Positions 15,371 to 24,972 are shown, numbered from the stretch's first letter. The stretch is 52,235 nucleotides of DNA from DASZZZ01 sp036260375 (GCA_036260375.1 DASZZZ010000080.1:1-52235); one strand, 5' to 3'. The notes: a model not told the origin generated them from the letters alone. Program-made: numbers and translations.

Positions 15371-15390
15371 GCGCCGGAGTCGGCGCGCCG

Positions 15391-17124
15391 TCACTGCGAC
15401 GCGGCGGCCTCTCGCTTCTGGCGCTCCTCCTCCGCGAGCACGCGCCGCAGCAGCTTGCCGACCATCGTCTCGGGCAGCGAGTCGCGGAACTCGACGTGCT
15501 TGGGAGCGCGGTAGCCGGTGAGCCCCTGCTTGTCGTCGCGACACCACGCGACGATCTCCTCGGGCGTCGCGCTCTCGCCCGGCTTGAGGACGACGTACGC
15601 CTTGACCGCCTCGCCCGTCTTGTCGTCCGGGATGCCGACGACTCCGACCTTGGCGATCTTGGGATGCCGGTAGAGGACCTGCTCGATCTCGGTCGGGTAC
15701 ACGTTGAAGCCCGACACGATGATCATGTCCTTCTTGCGGTCGACGATGTAGAAGTAGCCGTCCTCGTCCATCTTCGCGATGTCGCCGGTGTGCAGCCAGC
15801 GAACGCCGTCGGCGTCGGTGCGGATCATCGCCTCGGTCTCGTCGTCGCGGTTCCAGTAGCCCTTCATGACCTGGGGGCCGGCGACCGCGAGCTCGCCCTC
15901 CTCGCCCGGCTCGACGACGCGGTCGGGGTCGTCGACGTCGACGATCTTGCAGTCGGTGTCGGGCAGCGGCAGGCCGATCGAGCCCGCCCTGCGATCGCCC
16001 TCGATGGGGTTCGCGTGCGTCACCGGCGACGTCTCGGTCAGGCCGTAGCCCTCGACGAGCCGCGCGCCCGTGAGCTCCTCGAACCGCTCCGCGATGGCGA
16101 GCGGCAGGGGGGCCGCGCCGGACAGGCACGCGCGGATCGAGGAGACGTCGTACTTCTTGGTCTCCGCCGAGTCGTTGATCGCGCCGTAGATTCGCGGGAC
16201 GCCGGGAAACAGCGTCGGACGCTCCTTCTTGACCGCCTTGAGCACCATCTCGAGCTCGAAGCGGGGCATCAGCACGAGCTTGGCGCCCTTGAGGATGCCC
16301 ATGTTCATCGCGACCTGGAGCCCGTAGGAATGGAAGAACGGCAGGACGCACATGACGGCCTCCTCGCCGTCGCGCAGGCCCGGGAACCACGCCGTCGTCT
16401 GGTGCAGGTTCGACACGAGGTTGTAGTGCGTGAGCATCGCCCCCTTCGACAACCCCGTCGTGCCGCCCGTGTACAGGAGGCACGCGACGTCCTGCTTCGC
16501 GTCGACCTCGGCGCGCGGCGCCTCGGGCAGCGACCGCTTCATGAGGTCGCTCCACCACAGCACGTCGGCACCCTCGGGCACCGGCGGCCACGGCCGCCCC
16601 TCGGCGCGCGCCTCCTTCTTGAACTTCAGCGGCGCGAGCCGGTTGATCGGGAACGGCATGTAGTCGGTGATCTTCGTGACGACGACCGTCTCGACGCCGG
16701 CCTCGCCGCGCACGGCCTCGACGCGCGGCGCGAGCTGGTCGAGGGCGATCACGACGCGCGCGCCGGCGTCGCGCAGCTGGTGCGCGAGCTCGCGCTCGGT
16801 GTAGAGCGGGTTGTTCCCGGTGACGACCGCGCCGATCTTGAGCCCGCCGTAGAACGCCGCGACGTACTGGGGGCAGTTCGGGAGCACGAGGCCGACGCGA
16901 TCGCCCTTGCCGACGCCGAGCGACGTCAGCCAGCGCGCGCACCGGTCGACCTCGTCGGCGAGCTGGCGGTAGGTCAGCCGCTTGCCGAAGAACGACACCG
17001 CGGGCCGGTCGGGGAAGCGGGCGGCCGTCTCCTCCAGCAGCGAGTACGCCGACTTCTCGGGGTACGGCGCGAGCGAACGAGGCACGTCCGGGGGATAGCT
17101 CGCGAGCCACGGTCGGTCGCCCAT
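15391..17124 (-). CDS. Long-chain acyl-CoA synthetase (AMP-forming)
   Basis: 577 aa adenylate-forming enzyme of the FadD type; activates a carboxylic acid with ATP and joins it to CoA. The P-loop LLYTGGTTGLSKGAMLTHYN, the A5 motif EGYGLTETSPVTHANP, the A7 motif LHTGDIAKMDEDGYFYIVDRKKDMI in stretches, and the C-terminal catalytic Lys region MVGKLLRR are present. PFFHSYGLQVAMNMG is typical of long-chain ligases. GGAAAGGAG upstream of the ATG supports the start, and a minus-strand TAGGAT (17160-17165) may be its -10. Chain length and partner pathway cannot be read. Confidence 0.92.
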   Translation of the reverse strand: MGDRPWLASYPPDVPRSLAPYPEKSAYSLLEETAARFPDRPAVSFFGKRLTYRQLADEVDRCARWLTSLGVGKGDRVGLVLPNCPQYVAAFYGGLKIGAVVTGNNPLYTERELAHQLRDAGARVVIALDQLAPRVEAVRGEAGVETVVVTKITDYMPFPINRLAPLKFKKEARAEGRPWPPVPEGADVLWWSDLMKRSLPEAPRAEVDAKQDVACLLYTGGTTGLSKGAMLTHYNLVSNLHQTTAWFPGLRDGEEAVMCVLPFFHSYGLQVAMNMGILKGAKLVLMPRFELEMVLKAVKKERPTLFPGVPRIYGAINDSAETKKYDVSSIRACLSGAAPLPLAIAERFEELTGARLVEGYGLTETSPVTHANPIEGDRRAGSIGLPLPDTDCKIVDVDDPDRVVEPGEEGELAVAGPQVMKGYWNRDDETEAMIRTDADGVRWLHTGDIAKMDEDGYFYIVDRKKDMIIVSGFNVYPTEIEQVLYRHPKIAKVGVVGIPDDKTGEAVKAYVVLKPGESATPEEIVAWCRDDKQGLTGYRAPKHVEFRDSLPETMVGKLLRRVLAEEERQKREAAASQ

Positions 17125-17225
17125 CGCCTGCTCCTTTCCGCAACGTCTGCCAGCGGGCGATCCTAGTGAATCGAGGCGGCGCGCGCCGGGCGCGACGCGA
17201 GCGAGCGTTCGTTACGCTCGTGCGC

Positions 17226-17996
17226 TTGACAGCCCACGACCTGCGACGACCCGCGACCATCGCGCTGTGTGCGCTCGCGGTCCTGCCGTCGTGCGACGGC
17301 GCCGGGGACCGCGTCGCCGCGGGCGCCGAGCGCACGCGCGCGGAGGCGGCCGGCGTCGACGTGCGCGTGGTCGTCGAGGGCGTCGCGGGCGCTCCAGACG
17401 TCACGCTCGAGGGCGCCGGCGCGTTCGACTTCGCGCGCCGGCGCGGGCGCATCGCGTTCGGGGTCGAGGCGGCGCGCGGCGCGCCGGCGCAGCGCTTCGA
17501 GGCCGTGTACGACGGGGGCCGCGCCTACGTGCGCGCCCCGTTCCTGTCGACGCCGGGCGCGCGTCCGTGGCTCGCGCTCGACGTCGACGACGCGCTGGCG
17601 CAGCACGAGGCCGGCGTGCTCACGATCGTGGCGCGCTCCGATCCGGCGGTCGTCCTCGGCGTGCTCGACGAGCTGCGCGACGAGGCGGTCGAGGAGGGCG
17701 AGGGATCGCTCGCGGGCGCCGACGCGACGCGCTATCGCGTGTCCGCGGCCCCCCCGTACGGCGACGCCGACGTCGCGGTCGACGTGTGGCTCGACGAGCG
17801 CGAGCGCGTCCGGCGCGTCCACTACACGACGACCGTGCTCGTCCCGGCGGTCGCCGGCGGCGAGATCCAGCAGGACGTCGCGACGACGCTGACGCTGACG
17901 TCGTTCGGCGCGGTCCCGCAAGTGCGCGTCCCGCCCCCGTCGCGGACCGCCGATGCGGAGCGCGCGCTCGACGCGGTGGGGGCCGAGGGTGACTGA
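17226..17996 (+). CDS. Lipoprotein, LppX/LprAFG-like
   Basis: 256 aa from TTG at 17226. A short Arg-containing n-region and hydrophobic core end in LAVLPSCDG, a plausible lipobox. The mature part is beta-rich: VDVRVVVEGVAGAPDVTLEG, FEAVYDGGRAYVRAPFLS and a late VWLDERERVRRVHYTTTV segment, the pattern of LolA-like lipid-binding lipoproteins (LppX/LprAFG). TTG is chosen because TACGCT (17213-17218) lies 7 nt before it, as in other leaderless genes here; GTG at 17220 and 17166 are in-frame alternatives. The 3' end overlaps the pyruvate kinase gene by 8 nt, which suggests co-transcription but not shared function. Confidence 0.72.
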   Translation: MTAHDLRRPATIALCALAVLPSCDGAGDRVAAGAERTRAEAAGVDVRVVVEGVAGAPDVTLEGAGAFDFARRRGRIAFGVEAARGAPAQRFEAVYDGGRAYVRAPFLSTPGARPWLALDVDDALAQHEAGVLTIVARSDPAVVLGVLDELRDEAVEEGEGSLAGADATRYRVSAAPPYGDADVAVDVWLDERERVRRVHYTTTVLVPAVAGGEIQQDVATTLTLTSFGAVPQVRVPPPSRTADAERALDAVGAEGD

Positions 17997-19461
17997 CGCG
18001 CCGCGCCGGACGAAGATCGTCGCGACGCTCGGTCCGAGCACCGCGCGCCCCGGCGTCCTCGACGACGTCGTGCGCGCCGGAGTCGACGTCGTCCGGGTCA
18101 ACTTCGCGCACGGCGACGCCGCGCAGCACGAGCGCGCGGTCGCCTGCGCGCGCGCCGCTGCCACGCGCGCCGGGCGCGCCGTCGGCGTGCTCGTCGACCT
18201 CCCCGGCCCCAAGATGCGCACCGGTCCGATCGCGGGCGGCGAGACGCAGCTCGCCGCCGGCGCGGCGTTCACGCTGGTGGCGCGCGCCGTCGAGGGAGGC
18301 TCGGAGCGCGCGTCGACGACGGTCGACGGGCTCGACGAGATCGTGTCGCCGGGCGACGAGATCTTCCTCGCCGACGGCGACATCGTGCTGCGCGTGACGT
18401 CGTGCGCCGGCGGCGACGTCCACACCGAGGTCGTACGCGGCGGGACGCTCAGGTCGCGCAAGGGGATGCACGTGCCGGCCGCCGAGCGCGAGGTGCGCGG
18501 GTTCACCGACGACGACGCGCGCGACCTCGCGCGCGCCGTCGAGCTGGGGGCCGACCTCGTGGGTCTGTCGTTCGTGCGCGACGTGCGCGACGTGCGGCGC
18601 GCGCTCGCGGCGCTGCCGCACGATCCCGGCCGGCCGCTCGTCGTCGCCAAGATCGAGACGCGCGCCGCGCTCGAGGACCTCGACGCGATCGTCGACGCGG
18701 CCGACGCCGTGATGGTCGCGCGCGGCGATCTCGGCATCCACATGCCGCTCGCGCGCGTGCCGCTGTTGCAGAAGGAGATCATCAGATGCTGCAACCGCGC
18801 CGGCGTGCCCGTCGTCACGGCGACGCAGATGCTCGAGTCGATGACGCGCGCGCCGCGGCCGACGCGCGCCGAGGCGACCGACGTCGCGAACGCGGTCGTC
18901 GACGGCACCGACGCGGTCATGCTGTCGGAGGAGACCGCGGTCGGCGACCGGCCCGCGGACGCGGTCGCGACCATGGCCGAGATCGCGCGCACGGCGGAGT
19001 CGTGGCCGAGCGACCACTCGACCCCGGCGACCGACCGCCTCGACGACGACCGCGTGTCGTGGGCGGTCGCGCACGCCGCGGTCGAGGCCGCCGAGGACCT
19101 GCGCGTTGCGGCGATCCTGTGCCCGACGCGCACGGGCGCCACCGCGCGTCGCGTCGCGGCGTTTCGTCCCGCGGTCCCGGTCGTCGGGCTGTGCGAGCGC
19201 GCCGACGTCGCCGCCGCCCTGGCCCTGTCGTGGGGCGTGACGCCGCTCGTCGTGCCCGACGCCGCCGCGGCGCGCGACCCGAGCGAGGAGAGCGCGCGGG
19301 CGATCGCGGCGGCGCGCGCCGCCGGGGCGGTGCCCGCGGGCGCGCTCGTCGCGGTCGTCGCGGGGACGCCCGGAGCGACGCGCGCGGGCAGCACGGACTA
19401 CGTGCGCATAGCGCGCGACGACGGCGTCGCTACGGGCGCCGTGAACCCCGGCGCGGGGTAA
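17989..19461 (+). CDS. pyk: Pyruvate kinase
   Basis: 490 aa. Converts phosphoenolpyruvate and ADP to pyruvate and ATP. KIVATLGPST at the N terminus, the beta-barrel B domain (about 75-170), the catalytic Lys in VVAKIET, MVARGDLGIHMP and TATQMLESM are conserved. The usual RxNFSHG motif reads RVNFAHG, replacing the Ser that normally helps bind the monovalent cation or ATP, so K+ dependence may differ. The C-terminal allosteric domain is present. GTG at 17989 overlaps the lipoprotein stop and gives the normal family N terminus. Confidence 0.92.
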   Translation: MTDAPRRTKIVATLGPSTARPGVLDDVVRAGVDVVRVNFAHGDAAQHERAVACARAAATRAGRAVGVLVDLPGPKMRTGPIAGGETQLAAGAAFTLVARAVEGGSERASTTVDGLDEIVSPGDEIFLADGDIVLRVTSCAGGDVHTEVVRGGTLRSRKGMHVPAAEREVRGFTDDDARDLARAVELGADLVGLSFVRDVRDVRRALAALPHDPGRPLVVAKIETRAALEDLDAIVDAADAVMVARGDLGIHMPLARVPLLQKEIIRCCNRAGVPVVTATQMLESMTRAPRPTRAEATDVANAVVDGTDAVMLSEETAVGDRPADAVATMAEIARTAESWPSDHSTPATDRLDDDRVSWAVAHAAVEAAEDLRVAAILCPTRTGATARRVAAFRPAVPVVGLCERADVAAALALSWGVTPLVVPDAAAARDPSEESARAIAAARAAGAVPAGALVAVVAGTPGATRAGSTDYVRIARDDGVATGAVNPGAG

Positions 19462-19552
19462 TCTCGAAGCTCCGCCTCGTACTCGAACCGCCGACGGGCG
19501 AACCGCTCAACGCGCAACCGGCCACTGGGCCGCTTCTGTGAAGGGGAGGGGC

Positions 19553-21070
19553 ATGGCTACCGAGGTCAAGATGCCGCAACTCGGCGAGACCGTCGTCGAG
19601 GGGACGATCACGAAGTGGCTCAAGCAAGAGGGCGACGAGGTCCAGCAGGACGAGCTCCTCGTCGAGATCTCCACCGACAAGGTCGACTCCGAGGTGCCGT
19701 CGACGGCCGCGGGCAAGCTCCAGAAGATCCTCGTGGAGGAGGGCGACACCGTCAGGGTCGGCACCGCCATCGCGATCATCGGCGAGGGCGGGGAGGCGTC
19801 CGGCGACGGGGCGTCGTCGGAGGCGTCCGCGTCGTCGGAGGCGTCCGCGCCCGCCCAGGACGAGGACGCGGACGCGCGGGCCGACGCAAGCAGCGGTGAC
19901 GGCGCCGCGCCGGCGTCCGAGGGCGACGGCGAGGTCGCCGCGAAGGCGGCCGAGGAGAAGGGCGACGCCGTGCGCGAGGCGGAGGAGTCGCGCTCCGACG
20001 GCGGTGCCCGAGCCGAGGCCGAGCCCGCGAGCGAGGACACGCCGCCCGAGCCGAGCGCGCAGCAGCACGCGCCCGCGCCGAGCGCGCAGGACCAGCCCGC
20101 GCCCGCGCCGTCCGACACGTCCAAGCGCGGCATCATCTCGCCGCTCGTACGGCGCCTCGCCGACGAACACGACGTGAACCTCGACGAGATCGACGGGACC
20201 GGCAGCGGCGGGCGCATCCGCAAGCAGGACGTGCTGCGCTTCGTCGAGGAGCGCAAGGCGCGGCCCGCGGCGGCCGCGCCCGCGGCCGAGGAGCCGGCGG
20301 CCGAGGAGCCGGCGCGCGACGAGGCGCCCGCCGCGGAGCGCCGCCCGTCGGGCCGCGAGGAGCTCGTGCCGTGGTCCAACATTCGGCGGCGGACCGCCGA
20401 GCACATGGTGGCGTCGCACCTCGAGACCGCGCGCGCGTGGAACGCGATCGAGGCCGACTGGACGCGCATCGTGGCGCTGCGCGAGCGCGCCAAGGCCGCG
20501 TTCGAGCAGCGCGAGGGCTTCAACCTGACGTACCTGCCGTTCCTCGCCAAGGCGGTGTGCGAGACGCTGCTCGAGATGCCCGAGGTCAATGCGACGTTCG
20601 ACGAGGAGAACCAGGGCAACGTCGTCAAGCACTACGTCAACCTCGGCATCGCGGTCGCGCTCGAGGGCGGCGGGCTCATCGTCCCGGTCGTCAAGGGAGC
20701 GGACGAGAAGAACCTCGTCGGGCTCGCCCGCGGCATCAACGACGTCGTCACCAAGGCGCGCACCAAGAAGCTGACGCCCGACGATCTCGCCGGCGGCACG
20801 TTCACGATCACGAACCCCGGCCCGTTCGGCTCCGTGATGTCGGTGCCGATCATTCCGCGCGGACAGACGGCGATCCTCGGCTTCGAGGCGATCCAGAAGC
20901 GCGTCGTCGTGACCGAGGACGACACCATCGGCATTCGCAGCATGGGCTTCCTGTCGATGTCGTGGGACCACCGCGCGATCGACGGGGCGGAGGCCGCCCG
21001 CTTCCTGTCGCGGCTGCGCGAGCGCATCGAGACGACCGACTTCGCGTCCGAGCTCGGCCACTACGTGTGA
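19553..21070 (+). CDS. 2-oxoacid dehydrogenase complex dihydrolipoyl acyltransferase (E2)
   Basis: 505 aa. Domain order: lipoyl domain (1-80, lipoyl-Lys43 in STDKVDSEVPS), a long Ala/Pro/Glu/Ser linker, a peripheral-subunit-binding domain (ISPLVRRLADEHDVNLDEIDG, then GSGGRIRKQDVLRF), a second linker, and the catalytic acyltransferase domain ending in MSWDHRAIDGAEAARFL (DHRxxDG). It transfers acyl groups from lipoyl to CoA in the core of the complex. ATG at 19553 follows GGGGAGGGG. The first linker contains two perfect tandem 18-bp repeats (19811-19846). E1 and lipoate genes follow; whether the acid is pyruvate, branched-chain or other is unresolved. Confidence 0.93.
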   Translation: MATEVKMPQLGETVVEGTITKWLKQEGDEVQQDELLVEISTDKVDSEVPSTAAGKLQKILVEEGDTVRVGTAIAIIGEGGEASGDGASSEASASSEASAPAQDEDADARADASSGDGAAPASEGDGEVAAKAAEEKGDAVREAEESRSDGGARAEAEPASEDTPPEPSAQQHAPAPSAQDQPAPAPSDTSKRGIISPLVRRLADEHDVNLDEIDGTGSGGRIRKQDVLRFVEERKARPAAAAPAAEEPAAEEPARDEAPAAERRPSGREELVPWSNIRRRTAEHMVASHLETARAWNAIEADWTRIVALRERAKAAFEQREGFNLTYLPFLAKAVCETLLEMPEVNATFDEENQGNVVKHYVNLGIAVALEGGGLIVPVVKGADEKNLVGLARGINDVVTKARTKKLTPDDLAGGTFTITNPGPFGSVMSVPIIPRGQTAILGFEAIQKRVVVTEDDTIGIRSMGFLSMSWDHRAIDGAEAARFLSRLRERIETTDFASELGHYV

Positions 21071-21074
21071 AGCC

Positions 21075-21827
21075 GTGAGCGACGTGGTCCTCGACGCGGC
21101 GTGGCTCGGGCTCGTGCCCTATGCCGACGCGTGGGCGCGTCAGTGCGCGGTGCACGACGCGCGCGTCGCCGGCGCGCTCCCGGACACGCTGTTGCTGCTC
21201 GAGCACCCGCCGACCTACACGCTCGGCCGGCGCGCGCTCGAGCAGGACCTCCGCTTCGACGCCGCCGAGCGCGCCGCGCGCGGCATCGAGCTGCACCGCG
21301 CGACGCGCGGGGGCCGCGCCACGTATCACGGCCCCGGCCAGCTCGTCGGCTACCCGATCCTGTCGTTTCGCGCCCGCTACGACGTCGCGACGTACTGCAC
21401 GCAGCTGGAGGAGGCGCTGCTGCGGACGGCCGCCGACCTCGGCGTCGCGGGACGGCGCGACCCGGAGCACCGCGGCGTGTGGGTCGACGAGGCGAAGCTG
21501 GCGTCGATCGGTGTGAAGCTCAGCCGCGGGGTTAGCCTTCACGGCTTTGCGTTCAACGTGTGCCCCGACCTCGGCATGTTCGACGGGATCGTGCCGTGCG
21601 GCATCGCCGACCGCGGCGTGACGTCGGTGGCGGCCGAGACGGGCGTCGTGCACGACGTCGCCGCGGTGGCGCGGCGCGCGGCCGGCCACCTCGCCGGCGT
21701 CCTCGGGCGCACGGTGGCGTGGGTGGCGGCGGACGCGCTGCCGGGACCGGCCGCCGCCGGGTCGCCGGACGACCCGGCCGGTAGGCTTCGACCGACGGGA
21801 GAGACGATCGCGACCAGCGCGCGATGA
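21075..21827 (+). CDS. lipB: Lipoyl(octanoyl) transferase
   Basis: 250 aa. Moves octanoate from ACP to the lipoyl lysine of E2-type domains, the first step of lipoate synthesis. EHPPTYTLGRRA, RGGRATYHGPGQLVGYPIL, the catalytic Lys region AKLASIGVKLSRGVSLHG and the catalytic Cys in IVPCGI are present. The C-terminal ~35 residues after the core look disordered. GTG at 21075 lies 4 nt after the E2 stop, so the enzyme is made together with its own substrate protein. Confidence 0.94.
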   Translation: MSDVVLDAAWLGLVPYADAWARQCAVHDARVAGALPDTLLLLEHPPTYTLGRRALEQDLRFDAAERAARGIELHRATRGGRATYHGPGQLVGYPILSFRARYDVATYCTQLEEALLRTAADLGVAGRRDPEHRGVWVDEAKLASIGVKLSRGVSLHGFAFNVCPDLGMFDGIVPCGIADRGVTSVAAETGVVHDVAAVARRAAGHLAGVLGRTVAWVAADALPGPAAAGSPDDPAGRLRPTGETIATSAR

Positions 21828-21886
21828 GCGCGCGCCGAGGGCGACGCAGGGACCGGCGCGGCCGGTCGGACAGGAGGAACGGGGGC

Positions 21887-22894
21887 ATGGCCAAAGCCAA
21901 GGACAGGCATACCGAGCTGGGGCTCAAGGAGGAGGACCTCGTCGGCATGTACCGCTACATGCTGACGGCTCGCCTCTGCGACGAGCGGCAGTGGGCGCTC
22001 AACCGCCAGGGCCTCGTCCCCTTCGTCGTCCCCGTGTCCGGCCACGAGGCCGCGCAGGTGGGCTCGGGGTGGGCGTTCGAGCGGGGCAAGGACGTCTTCT
22101 GCCCCTACTACCGGGACCTCGCCCTGTCGCTCGTCGCGGGGTTCACGCCCAAGGACGTCTTCCTCGGCCTGTTCGGCAAGGCCGACGACCCCTCGTCGGG
22201 CGGACGCCAGATGCCGGCGCACTGGGGGTCGCGGCGCCACAACGTCATCACCGGCTCGTCGCCCATCGCGACGCAGTGCCTGCACGCGGTGGGCATCGCG
22301 CTCGCCAAGAAGATCAAGAGGGAGCCGGTCGTCGCGGGGACGTGGTTCGGCGAGGGCGGGACCTCGGAGGGCGACTGGCACGGAGCCATGAACTTCGCCG
22401 GCATCCACAAGCTGCCGGTGGTGTTCGTGTGCGAGAACAACCAGTACGCGATCAGCGTGCACGAGTCCATGCAGGTCGCGGGGCGCGTCTACAAGCGCGC
22501 GGAGGGTTACGACATGCCGGGCGTCGAGGCCGACGGCAACGACGTCCTCGAGTCGTACCGCGTGACCAAGGAGGCCGTCGACCGCGCCCGCGCGGGCGAC
22601 GGGCCGTCGCTCGTCGAGCTGCGCACGTACCGCTTCTACTCGCACACGTCCGACGACGACGACCGCACGTACCGGACGCGCGAGGAGGTCGAGGAGCGGC
22701 GCAAGAACGACCCGATACCGCTGTTCGAGGGCTACCTGAAGTCGCACGACGTGATCACCGACGACGAGGTCGCCGAGATGCGCGACGAGATCAAGGCCGA
22801 GGTCGCGCGCGGCGCCAAGGAGGCCGAGGGGGCCGACTACCCGGACCCGTCGACCGCCACCCGCAACGTGTACGCCAACCTGGAGGTCGAGTGA
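21887..22894 (+). CDS. 2-oxoacid dehydrogenase E1 component, alpha subunit
   Basis: 335 aa ThDP-binding subunit. GEGGTSEGDWHGAMNFAG and VFVCENNQYAIS make the ThDP/Mg motif, and RFYSHTSDDDDRTYR is the conserved phosphorylation-loop-like region. It decarboxylates a 2-oxoacid and passes the acyl group to E2. Sequence style is closer to branched-chain 2-oxoacid or acetoin/pyruvate E1 alpha than to homodimeric AceE. AGGAGG lies 8-9 nt before the ATG. Its stop overlaps the beta-subunit start (TGATG). Confidence 0.93.
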   Translation: MAKAKDRHTELGLKEEDLVGMYRYMLTARLCDERQWALNRQGLVPFVVPVSGHEAAQVGSGWAFERGKDVFCPYYRDLALSLVAGFTPKDVFLGLFGKADDPSSGGRQMPAHWGSRRHNVITGSSPIATQCLHAVGIALAKKIKREPVVAGTWFGEGGTSEGDWHGAMNFAGIHKLPVVFVCENNQYAISVHESMQVAGRVYKRAEGYDMPGVEADGNDVLESYRVTKEAVDRARAGDGPSLVELRTYRFYSHTSDDDDRTYRTREEVEERRKNDPIPLFEGYLKSHDVITDDEVAEMRDEIKAEVARGAKEAEGADYPDPSTATRNVYANLEVE

Positions 22895-23877
22895 TGGCGA
22901 CCAAGAACGTCGTGCAGACGATTCACGACACGCTCCACGACGAGATGGCGCGCGACGACCGCGTCGTCGTGCTCGGCGAGGACGTCGGCGCGCGCGGCGG
23001 CGTCTTCCGCGTCACGATGGGCTTCCTCGACGAGTTCGGTCCCGAGCGCGTCATCGACACGCCGCTCGACGAGTGCCTCATCGCCGGCGTCGCCATCGGG
23101 CTTGCGCTCGACGACATGCGGCCGGTCGCCGAGATGCAGTTCGCCGACTTCATCTACCCGGGGTTCAACCAGATCGTGTCCGAGGCGGCGCGCATCCGCT
23201 ACCGCTCCGACGGCGACTTCGGCGTCCCCATGGTCATCCGCACGCCGTACGGCGGGGGCGTGCACGGCGCGCTCTACCACTCGCAGTCGATCGAGGCGTT
23301 GTTCGCGCACGTTCCGGGCCTCAAGGTCGTCGCGCCGTCGACGCCCTACGACGCCAAGGGCATGCTCGTGACCGCGATCGAGGACCCCGACCCCGTGCTG
23401 TACCTCGAGCACAAGAAGACGTACCGCCTCGTCAAGGGAGAGGTGCCCGACGAGCGGTACACGGTCGAGTTCGGCAAGGCGGCGGTGCGGCGCGAGGGCG
23501 CCGATCTCACGTGCGTGTCGTACGGGTTGCTGCACCACGTGTGTCTCGACGGCGCCGAGCGCCTCGCGTCGGAGGGCATCGAGGTCGAGGTCATAGACCT
23601 CCGCTCGATCTACCCGCTCGACATGGACACCGTGCTCGAGTCGGTCGGCAAGACCAACAAGGTCATGATCGTCTACGAGGACAACAAGTTCCTCGGCGTC
23701 GGCGCCGAGGTCGCGGCGCAGATCGCCGAAAAGGCGATGTTCGAGCTCGACGCGCCGATCGTGCGCATCGGCGGTCCGCACGTCCCCGCGATGCCGTACG
23801 CGCCGACGCTCGAGAGCTGGTTCCTGCCCGACGCCGACCGGCTCGAGCAGGAGATGCGCAAGCTGGCCGAGTTCTAG
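22894..23877 (+). CDS. 2-oxoacid dehydrogenase E1 component, beta subunit
   Basis: 327 aa partner of the alpha subunit. The pyrimidine-binding part has VVLGEDVGARGGVFRVTMG, the catalytic Glu in IDTPLDECLIAGVAIG, and EMQFADFIYPGFNQIVSEAA; the C-terminal transketolase domain has IEVEVIDLRSIYPLD. It forms the alpha2beta2 E1 heterotetramer. ATG overlaps the alpha stop by one base, giving coupled translation. lipA follows after 7 nt. Confidence 0.94.
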   Translation: MATKNVVQTIHDTLHDEMARDDRVVVLGEDVGARGGVFRVTMGFLDEFGPERVIDTPLDECLIAGVAIGLALDDMRPVAEMQFADFIYPGFNQIVSEAARIRYRSDGDFGVPMVIRTPYGGGVHGALYHSQSIEALFAHVPGLKVVAPSTPYDAKGMLVTAIEDPDPVLYLEHKKTYRLVKGEVPDERYTVEFGKAAVRREGADLTCVSYGLLHHVCLDGAERLASEGIEVEVIDLRSIYPLDMDTVLESVGKTNKVMIVYEDNKFLGVGAEVAAQIAEKAMFELDAPIVRIGGPHVPAMPYAPTLESWFLPDADRLEQEMRKLAEF

Positions 23878-23884
23878 GAGCGCG

Positions 23885-24892
23885 GTGGCCGACGCACTGA
23901 TAGGCACGATCAAGACGCGCGAGCAGATAGAGCGCGACCTCCGGCGCGGCGCGCCGCTGCATCAGGCCCCCGGCGCGGGGGCCGGCCGCCCGCAGCGGCG
24001 CCCCGAGTGGCTCAAGGTGCGCGTGCGCCGCGGCGAGAACTTCGCCGAGCTGCAGTCGATCATGCGCGAGCGCGGTCTCCACACGGTGTGCGAGGAGGCC
24101 GCGTGCCCCAACATCTACGAGTGCTGGGAGGCGCGCGAGGCGACGTTCCTGCTGTGCGGCGACCTCTGCACGCGCCGGTGCGGGTTCTGCGACGTCATGA
24201 CGGCGAAGCCGCGCCCGCTAGACCCGGAGGAGCCGGCCAAGATCGCCGAGGCAGTACGGCTCATGGGGTTGCGGTTCGCGGTCGTGACCGGCGTCGCGCG
24301 CGACGACCTGCCGGACGGGGGCAGCGCGCACTGGGCCGCGACGATCGCGGCGATCCGCGCCGCGCTGCCCGCGTGCGGGATCGAGGTCCTCATCCCCGAC
24401 TTCAAGGGCCGCACCGAGGACCCGCGCGCGTCGCTCGCGCGCGTGATCGAGGCCCGGCCCGACGTGCTCGCGCACAACCTCGAGACCGTCCGGCGCCTGC
24501 ACCCGTCGATCCGCCCGGGGTTCGGCTACGACGCGAGCGTCCGGCTGCTCGCGTGGGCCAAGGAGCTGCGCGCCGACCAGGTCACCAAGTCGAACCTCAT
24601 CGTGGGCATGGGCGAGCGCGAGGACGAGGTGTACGAGGCGATGCGCGACCTGCGCGCCGCGGGCTGCGACGTGCTGACGATGGGCCAGTACCTGCAACCG
24701 AGCGTCTCGTGGCACCTGCCGGTCGACCGCTGGGTGCACCCCGACGAGTTCGCGCGCTACAAGTCGTACGGCGAGGACGAGCTCCGCTTCGCATGGGTCG
24801 AGTCGGGTCCCCTCGTCCGCTCGAGCTACCACGCGGGCAAGCAGTACCGCAGCGCGGCCGCGCGCCTCGCCGCGTCCGCGCCGGGCCGCTAG
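23885..24892 (+). CDS. lipA: Lipoyl synthase (radical SAM)
   Basis: 335 aa. Inserts two sulfurs into the octanoyl-lysine of E2. The auxiliary cluster motif CEEAACPNIYEC, the radical SAM motif CTRRCGFC and the C-terminal RSSYHAG serine ligand are all present, as are GLRFAVVTGVARDDLPDGG and MTMGQYL-type segments. GTG at 23885 has AGGAG just upstream. With lipB and E2 in the same operon the cell can lipoylate the complex without external lipoate. Confidence 0.95.
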   Translation: MADALIGTIKTREQIERDLRRGAPLHQAPGAGAGRPQRRPEWLKVRVRRGENFAELQSIMRERGLHTVCEEAACPNIYECWEAREATFLLCGDLCTRRCGFCDVMTAKPRPLDPEEPAKIAEAVRLMGLRFAVVTGVARDDLPDGGSAHWAATIAAIRAALPACGIEVLIPDFKGRTEDPRASLARVIEARPDVLAHNLETVRRLHPSIRPGFGYDASVRLLAWAKELRADQVTKSNLIVGMGEREDEVYEAMRDLRAAGCDVLTMGQYLQPSVSWHLPVDRWVHPDEFARYKSYGEDELRFAWVESGPLVRSSYHAGKQYRSAAARLAASAPGR

Positions 24893-24972
24893 GATCGGCC
24901 CCGTCCCTCCGTCGCCGTCGCCGGTGCGACCCGACGGCCGCGCGCCGTCGCGCGACCAACGAAAGGAACTCC

